Shown here: in pieces, positions 4,500-7,400 of the stretch
Numbering within the stretch: the stretch's first letter is position 1
Layout of the letters: each line of letters opens with the position of its first letter
Origin: Comamonas sp.
Lineage (GTDB): Bacteria; Pseudomonadota; Gammaproteobacteria; Burkholderiales; Burkholderiaceae_C
Assembly (NCBI GenBank): GCA_018384835.1
Contig: JAHAYB010000135.1
Span: forward strand, 1-7,400
Direction: 5' to 3'
Length of the DNA: 7,400 nt
Notes under the pieces: generated by a model
Database searches by the model: none
Told to the model about the DNA's origin: nothing
What the model saw: only the letters and a program-made list of their open reading frames with translations
Made by a program: the position numbers and the translations under genes

Positions 4500-5336
4500 C
4501 CACCCCCGCCACCGACTACACCAACGCCGCCCAGCCCGGCCCAGCGCCCATGTGCGGGTGCGGGTAGAGCACATCAACGCCGCGTGGCAGCTAGACGCAT
4601 CGCGCTGCGTGCTGTGGAAAACCCCCAAGGGCGAGCTACTGCTGCTGCAAGAAGGCGTGCACTACAAAAACAAGCCCGAGCAACTACTGGCCGTGATGGA
4701 CAAGGTAGTCACCCGCTTTGTCTGCGTTGACGTGGCTAGCCACGCCATAGCCACACGGTCTTACAGCGGCGGCGAAAGCGCCGAAAACGCCCTGGATGCT
4801 GGCAATGCCCGCGCCACCGGCAGTGTGGAGGTAGCGCAAAACATTGTGGAGCGCGGCATGGAAAGCCGCCTGCGCTTTTTAGACCCCGCCAGCATCACCA
4901 TGGCCCGCTTGAACGCCCTGGGCGAGCTGTGGATGCACGCCTACAACGGCAGCAAAAAGCACAGCCGCCACGATATGACGCGCTACGCCGCCTGGAGCAC
5001 CATTGCCACCGAGCACCTGCGCACCGCCCCTGGAAGTGATGCGCGAGCTGCCCACCAGCCTGGCGCAAACCCGCACCGTCAGCGGCGACAGGCGCGTGAG
5101 CTTTGCTATTAAAGGCCAAGGCAGCCAGGACTATGACCTGCGCTACGTGCCAGGCGTATCGGAGGGCGACAAGGTGCTGGTAGCCGTCAACCCCTTTGTC
5201 GCCCCGGCGGTGCGCGTAGGCGTGACGGATATGGAAACCGGCGAAATCATCTGGCACAACGTGCAGCCCGTAGAAAAAGGCTGGATGGGCTACGACCCAA
5301 CCGCCCCCGTGCTGGGCAAGGACGAATACCAAAGCC
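4496..5336 (+). pseudogene. Mu-type DDE transposase remnant, multiply deleted and frameshifted
   Basis: Three pieces remain. (1) ATG 4496 opens a 23-codon N-terminus ending in TAG 4565-4567. (2) In another frame from about 4552, VEHINAAWQLDASRCVLW carries the first catalytic Asp (codon 4594-4596), followed by VVTRFVCVDVASHAIATRSY and ESAENALD; the frame then jumps to AGNARATGSVEVAQNIVERG, which carries the catalytic Glu (codon 4828-4830). The segment with the second catalytic Asp, normally between these two blocks, is absent; the apparent junction is near 4792-4800. (3) After a frame change at the C-tract 5027-5030, EVMRELPTSLAQTRTVSGDR and GYDPTAPVLGKDEYQ form the C-terminal beta-barrel region (Mu-transpos_C type). 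The N-terminal DNA-binding domains, some hundreds of residues in the family, are missing. Strand transfer activity is not expected. Confidence 0.85.
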
Positions 5337-5732
5337 TGCCCGCCTTACGGCAACCTGGAGCGTTACAGCGACGATAAGGCCGATTTATCCACCATGCGCC
5401 ACCCGCAGTTTCTGCATACCTACCGCCAAATCATTAAAGAGAGCGTGGCACTGCTGCGCCCGAACCGCTTCGCCTGCTTTGTCGTGGGGGACTTTCGCGA
5501 TACGCAGGGGCTGTACCGAGGGTTCGTGGGTGATACCGTCGCAGCCTTCCGTGATGCAGGAGCGCGGCTTTATAACGATGCCATCCTGATTACGCAGGCA
5601 GGCTCGCTACCTATCCGCATGGGCAAAGCCTTCGCCACATCGCGCAAGTTGGGCAAGACGCATCAACATGTTCTGGTCTTCGTCAAAGGCGACCCCAAGC
5701 GGGCCACACAGGCGCTGGGGGCGGTGCGCTGA
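5337..5732 (+). pseudogene. DNA methyltransferase, C-terminal half only
   Basis: The frame has no start of its own (first in-frame ATG at 5394). It begins at CPPYGNLERYSDDKADLSTM, the catalytic motif IV (PPY) context of phage N4/N6-type DNA methylases, often fused to a ParB-like domain. It continues through NRFACFVVGDFRDTQGLYRG, ITQAGSLPIR and SRKLGKTHQHVLVFVKGDPK to a natural family C-terminus at TGA 5730-5732. The AdoMet-binding motif I, which in this family precedes motif IV, is lost. The transposase C-terminus is joined directly to it by a deletion at about 5331-5339, which would also have removed any genes between the two. It is therefore inactive. Any protein from ATG 5394 would lack PPY. 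Confidence 0.8.
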
Positions 5733-6034
5733 TGCTGCCCGTGCCCATTGTGCAAGTACATGTGGGTATGCAGGTCGTGCGTGACGATCTGCTGCCTGGC
5801 GGCACCAAAACGCGGGCCATTGCCGCGCTGATGCACCAGGCTCAGGGCGGGGCGGAGTTTGTGTATGCCAGCTCCGCCCAGGGCTATGCCCAACTGGCTC
5901 TGGCGCATTGTGCCCGGCTGCTGGGCAAAGTGCTGCCGCCGTTCCCAAGCGCTGCCTGTTACGATGCAAAAGCCTGGGAGTATCTGTGCGCTCAGGCAGC
6001 GCCCGGCGCATTATTCTGGAATGTCGGGGCATGA
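5732..6034 (+). pseudogene. PLP-enzyme-like protein (ACC deaminase/D-cysteine desulfhydrase type), internally deleted
   Basis: This 100-residue frame starts at ATG 5732, sharing one base with the methylase stop (TGATG). Residues 12-30 (GMQVVRDDLLPGGTKTRAI) match the 'R-D-D-L-x-x-G-G-x-K-x-R' segment of fold-type II PLP enzymes such as ACC deaminase; K26 would be the PLP-linked lysine. YASSAQGYAQLALAHCARLL matches the next helix. The sequence then goes directly from LLGK66 to PFPSAACYDAKAWEYL and ALFWNVGA, which looks like the C-terminus of a much longer protein (family usually over 200 residues). I infer an in-frame internal deletion near 5927-5945. Phage-borne enzymes of this kind next to methylases could take part in DNA base modification, but that is speculative. 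It could also be a small intact protein of unknown role. Confidence 0.6.
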
Positions 6035-6159
6035 TGCTGTTCAGGAAAACCGTTCATCAAAAACAAGCGGCAGTGGCAGGCTACCCTAGCGAGCGGTACG
6101 ACGACATGCTCAAAGGATGTCAACGTGTAGAGCGTCCGCGCAGAGCCACAGGCAGCTAG
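6031..6159 (+). CDS. Hypothetical 42-residue frame, possibly the remnant of the last early gene
   Basis: Start at ATG 6031 overlaps the previous stop (ATGA), which argues for an original coupled gene. The product, MMLFRKTVHQKQAAVAGYPS and ERYDDMLKGC up to RRATGS, resembles nothing I know. It is small, basic and has no clear domain. It is the last frame before the operon terminator at 6217. Given the deletions in its neighbours, it is probably the start of a shortened gene rather than a complete protein. Confidence 0.3.
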   Translation: MMLFRKTVHQKQAAVAGYPSERYDDMLKGCQRVERPRRATGS

Positions 6160-6216
6160 CGCCCACGCACCGAAGTGCTGTAGATAGCCCTGCACGCTCC
6201 TAGACCTAGAAACACC

Positions 6217-6248
6217 GAAGCCCCATTACTGGGGCTTCATTTCGTTTT
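6217..6248 (+). terminator. Rho-independent terminator of the early operon
   Basis: GAAGCCCC (6217-6224) and GGGGCTTC (6231-6238) form a perfect 8-bp stem with a 6-nt loop (ATTACT), followed by ATTTCGTTTT. It closes the rightward operon about 100 bp before the inferred phage end. Confidence 0.85.
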
Positions 6249-6296
6249 GACGTATGCAGCTCTCTGTAATTCTTTTGTGTAGTGTGAAAAAGAAAG

Positions 6297-6346
6297 ATGT
6301 GCGATTTATCTCGCTCCTGCATAGCTATTTATCGCACCGCGCTTCA
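6297..6346. mobile_element. Inferred Mu-type right end of the prophage
   Basis: Read inward on the minus strand from 6346, the sequence starts TGAAGCGCGG and contains two transposase-site-like elements. The phage Mu right end starts TGAAGCGGCG. Placed end to end over 50 bp, both have ATTTATC at almost the same offset (position 8 here, 9 in Mu), TTT.TCG near position 32-38, and the identical terminus GCTTCA. Terminal TG...CA is the rule for Mu-like phages. DNA to the right changes character, with toxin-antitoxin genes rather than phage genes. Mu makes 5-bp target duplications, so TGACG (6347-6351) should recur beyond the other end. The Mu sequence is recalled, not looked up. Confidence 0.7.
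6301..6333. repeat. Direct repeats, candidate transposase-binding sites
   Basis: GCGATTTATC (6301-6310) and GCTATTTATC (6324-6333) match at 9 of 10 positions and are 23 bp apart, about two helical turns. GTGCGAT (6299-6305) and ATCGCAC (6331-6337) also form an inverted pair. Paired MuA sites R1 and R2 at the Mu right end are similarly spaced, so these are probably the equivalent sites. Confidence 0.6.
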
Positions 6347-6380
6347 TGACGCAAGCCCTGGCAGCCTAGGCGCTGTAGCA

Positions 6381-6398
6381 GCAGCCCTTGCGGGCTGC
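6381..6398. repeat. GC-rich hairpin just outside the phage end
   Basis: GCAGCCC and GGGCTGC form a 7-bp perfect stem around TTGC. It is followed on the plus strand by AACAAAAAATATT, not a T-run, so it is not a good terminator in either direction. It may be a REP-like element or part of the control region of the toxin gene. The rest of 6160-6433, apart from the terminator, the phage end and this hairpin, shows no gene. Confidence 0.45.
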
Positions 6399-6433
6399 AA
6401 CAAAAAATATTATTTTGCATCTACAATAAATAC

Positions 6434-6721
6434 ATGGAAACACGACTGACCTGGGACGAATCCAAGCGAGCACACAACTGGCGCAAGCATGGGCTGGACT
6501 TTGCCAATGCCCACTGGATACTCGACTCAGCTTGGCGCTTGGATGTGGACGTACCACATGGTCATGAGCTGCGAGTGCAGTCGTTTTCCTACGTGCTTGA
6601 TGTGCTGACCGTCCTGACAGTCGTGCACACCGAGCGTAATGGCGCGGCACGCATCATCAGCTTTCGCCGCGCCAGTGCTGACGAACGAGAGGTTTACCAT
6701 GAGTGGCTTGAAAGTGAATGA
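6434..6721 (+). CDS. brnT: BrnT family toxin
   Basis: This 95-residue protein opens METRLTWDESKRAHNWRKHG and LDFANAHWIL, the BrnT signature 'W-D-x-x-K-x-x-x-N-x-x-K-H-G-[IVL]-x-F-x-x-A'. It ends with RIISFRRASADEREVYHEWL, matching the family's 'R-[IV]-I-S-x-R-[RK]-A-x-x-x-E-R-x-x-Y'. Members are RelE-like ribonucleases that block translation; the partner BrnA neutralises the toxin and represses the operon. BrnA follows with a 23-nt overlap. No Shine-Dalgarno is visible before ATG 6434. TACAAT at 6422-6427 could be a -10 box placing transcription start at or near the ATG, but no good -35 is seen; TATTAT at 6408-6413 is an alternative. The gene starts 88 bp outside the inferred phage end. Confidence 0.9.
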   Translation: METRLTWDESKRAHNWRKHGLDFANAHWILDSAWRLDVDVPHGHELRVQSFSYVLDVLTVLTVVHTERNGAARIISFRRASADEREVYHEWLESE

Positions 6722-7016
6722 AATGACGCGCAAGCAAATTGCCGCTGCCGTGCAGGCCATACCAGCTGGTACTGACTACGTATGGGATGGCGAAAGCGAC
6801 GATGACCGCCCACTGACCAAAGACGAAATGCGTGCAGGCATAGCCGCCGCTGCCACCCGCAAACGTGGCCGCCCGGTCGGTAGCGGCAATAAAGAGCAGG
6901 TGGCAATTCGCTTTGACCGCGAGGTGCTAGCCGCCTTTCGCGCAGGTGGCCCCGGCTGGCAGACCCGCATGAATGATGCCCTACGCGACTGGTTACGCAC
7001 GCACAGCCCAGCCTAA
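6699..7016 (+). CDS. brnA: BrnA family antitoxin
   Basis: This 105-residue protein starts at ATG 6699, supported by GAGAGG six nt upstream; an earlier in-frame ATG at 6639 lies within brnT and is unlikely. The N-terminal half is acidic (DYVWDGESDDDRPLTKDEMR). A basic link (RKRGRPVGSGNKEQ) leads to a ribbon-helix-helix-type C-terminus: VAIRFDREVLAAFRAGGPGW, then QTRMNDALRDWL. This is the BrnA pattern, in which the C-terminal strand and two helices bind operator DNA and the N-terminal part binds the toxin. It overlaps brnT by 23 nt in the toxin-first order usual for this system. Repression of its own promoter upstream of brnT is expected from the family. Confidence 0.9.
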   Translation: MSGLKVNEMTRKQIAAAVQAIPAGTDYVWDGESDDDRPLTKDEMRAGIAAAATRKRGRPVGSGNKEQVAIRFDREVLAAFRAGGPGWQTRMNDALRDWLRTHSPA

Positions 7017-7072
7017 GTGAAACTCCACTCAACCCCCAACCTTACAAAACACACCCATAAGCGCATATTGCA

Positions 7073-7081
7073 TGGTATAAA
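7073..7081 (+). promoter_or_regulatory. Candidate extended -10 promoter
   Basis: TGGTATAAA matches the extended -10 form TG-N-TATAAT at all but the last base. No -35 is clear, as is common for this class. Start would be near 7088. The next feature downstream is a terminator about 70 nt away, not a gene, so the transcript may be a short RNA. Confidence 0.35.
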
Positions 7082-7156
7082 AATGCTATTACTCGAAGCC
7101 CTTGCGCCTAGCGTGCATTAGCACCCAACTTAACCCCCACAACCCACACCCCACCC

Positions 7157-7190
7157 AGCCCCCTGAGCCTTAACGCCAGGGGGCTTTTTG
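7157..7190 (+). terminator. Strong Rho-independent terminator
   Basis: AGCCCCCTG (7157-7165) and CAGGGGGCT (7177-7185) form a perfect 9-bp stem with an 11-nt loop, followed by a T-run ending at 7189. It lies 140 nt after brnA and ends either that operon or a short RNA starting near 7088. Confidence 0.85.
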
Positions 7191-7235
7191 TCGTCCCTAC
7201 CACCCCAGCACCTCCCCCCACGAAAGCCCAGCCCC

Positions 7236-7400
7236 ATGCAACAAGAACACTACAGCCTAGAAGACCTCCTCAACCTCCAGCTAGCGAGCAGCGCCACCCC
7301 CACCCAACAGCCAGAACTACAAGCCCAGCAAGAACACGACGACTACGACACAGCAGCGCTTGATACCGAGGCCACCCCAGCCCTAGCCGAAGCCCCAGCC
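7236..7400 (+). CDS. Unidentified acidic, Gln-rich protein, 5' part only
   Basis: A frame opens at ATG 7236 (MQQEHYSLEDLLNLQLASSA) and stays open to the window edge, 55 codons. A weak GAAAG lies about 9 nt upstream. The visible part is rich in Gln, Glu, Asp, Ala and Pro (QQPELQAQQEHDDYDTAALD, then repeated EA-P-A steps), as in a disordered N-terminal tail, with no recognisable domain. It starts just after the terminator at 7157-7190, so it belongs to a separate transcription unit. It lies outside the inferred prophage. I do not recognise the family. Confidence 0.55.
   Translation, partial: MQQEHYSLEDLLNLQLASSATPTQQPELQAQQEHDDYDTAALDTEATPALAEAPA

Noticed and set aside
4552..4563. Tandem GTGCGG GTGCGG as the cause of the transposase N-terminal frame break
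   Set aside because: A 6-bp unit does not shift the frame; a deletion with loss of register explains the break better.
777..4567. Amber readthrough as a shared feature, since three broken frames end in TAG (777-779, 4175-4177, 4565-4567)
   Set aside because: Only the first continues as sensible protein in the same frame. After the other two, the plausible coding lies in a different frame.
4895..5332. 145-residue minus-strand frame opposite the transposase C-terminus
   Set aside because: It is the reverse shadow of conserved transposase sequence.
5607..6032. 141- and 81-residue minus-strand frames opposite the methylase and PLP-like genes
   Set aside because: The plus strand has recognisable motifs and coupled starts and stops; these frames have neither.
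2281..6258. Exact 11-bp repeat TGACGTATGCA at 2281-2291 and 6248-6258
   Set aside because: A few 11-mer matches are expected by chance in a window this size, and neither copy has a consistent context.
1..7400. CRISPR arrays, tRNA or rRNA genes
   Set aside because: No regularly spaced repeats and no tRNA- or rRNA-like sequence were seen on either strand.

Overview
The window holds the right-hand part of a Mu-type transposable prophage of the BcepMu kind, followed by a short piece of flanking DNA. The high GC content, the protein families and the phage type suggest a Burkholderiales host, perhaps Comamonadaceae. That is inference, because no host marker gene is present.

Positions 1-1973 (minus strand) carry a compact, translationally coupled late block. 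In order of transcription it contains a GH24 endolysin with a SAR-like N-terminus, an Rz spanin with Rz1 embedded in another frame, a DUF2730 (Mu gp25-like) gene interrupted by an amber codon, a gp26-like winged-helix protein, and the start of a DUF3486 (Mu gp27-like, small terminase) gene. Positions 2062-2283 hold a lone plus-strand zinc-ribbon gene. Positions 2327-3269 (minus strand) hold an Ala/Gln-rich coiled-coil protein and an XRE repressor.

Positions 3270-3383 are the divergent lysogeny/lysis switch. A 16-bp imperfect palindrome exactly fills the spacer of the predicted early promoter. Rightward from it run a BcepMu gp16-family regulator, a protein joining a Mor-like GG..VYIP segment to a gp16-like DNA-binding region, and a second Mor-like peptide. 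A winged-helix reading frame follows, cut off from that peptide by a 7-bp tandem repeat whose copy number sets the frame.

Positions 4496-6034 are a graveyard of early genes. A DDE transposase has lost its N-terminal part and its second catalytic Asp region and carries a frameshift. It runs directly into the C-terminal half of a DNA methyltransferase, which is followed by an internally shortened PLP-enzyme-like gene. A terminator closes the operon at 6217-6248. The phage end appears to lie at 6346, where the last 50 bp closely parallel the Mu right end. The prophage is therefore very probably unable to transpose, although its lysis genes look intact.

To the right lie a BrnT/BrnA toxin-antitoxin operon, a region that could encode a small RNA ending in a strong terminator, and the start of an unidentified acidic, Gln-rich protein running off the window.
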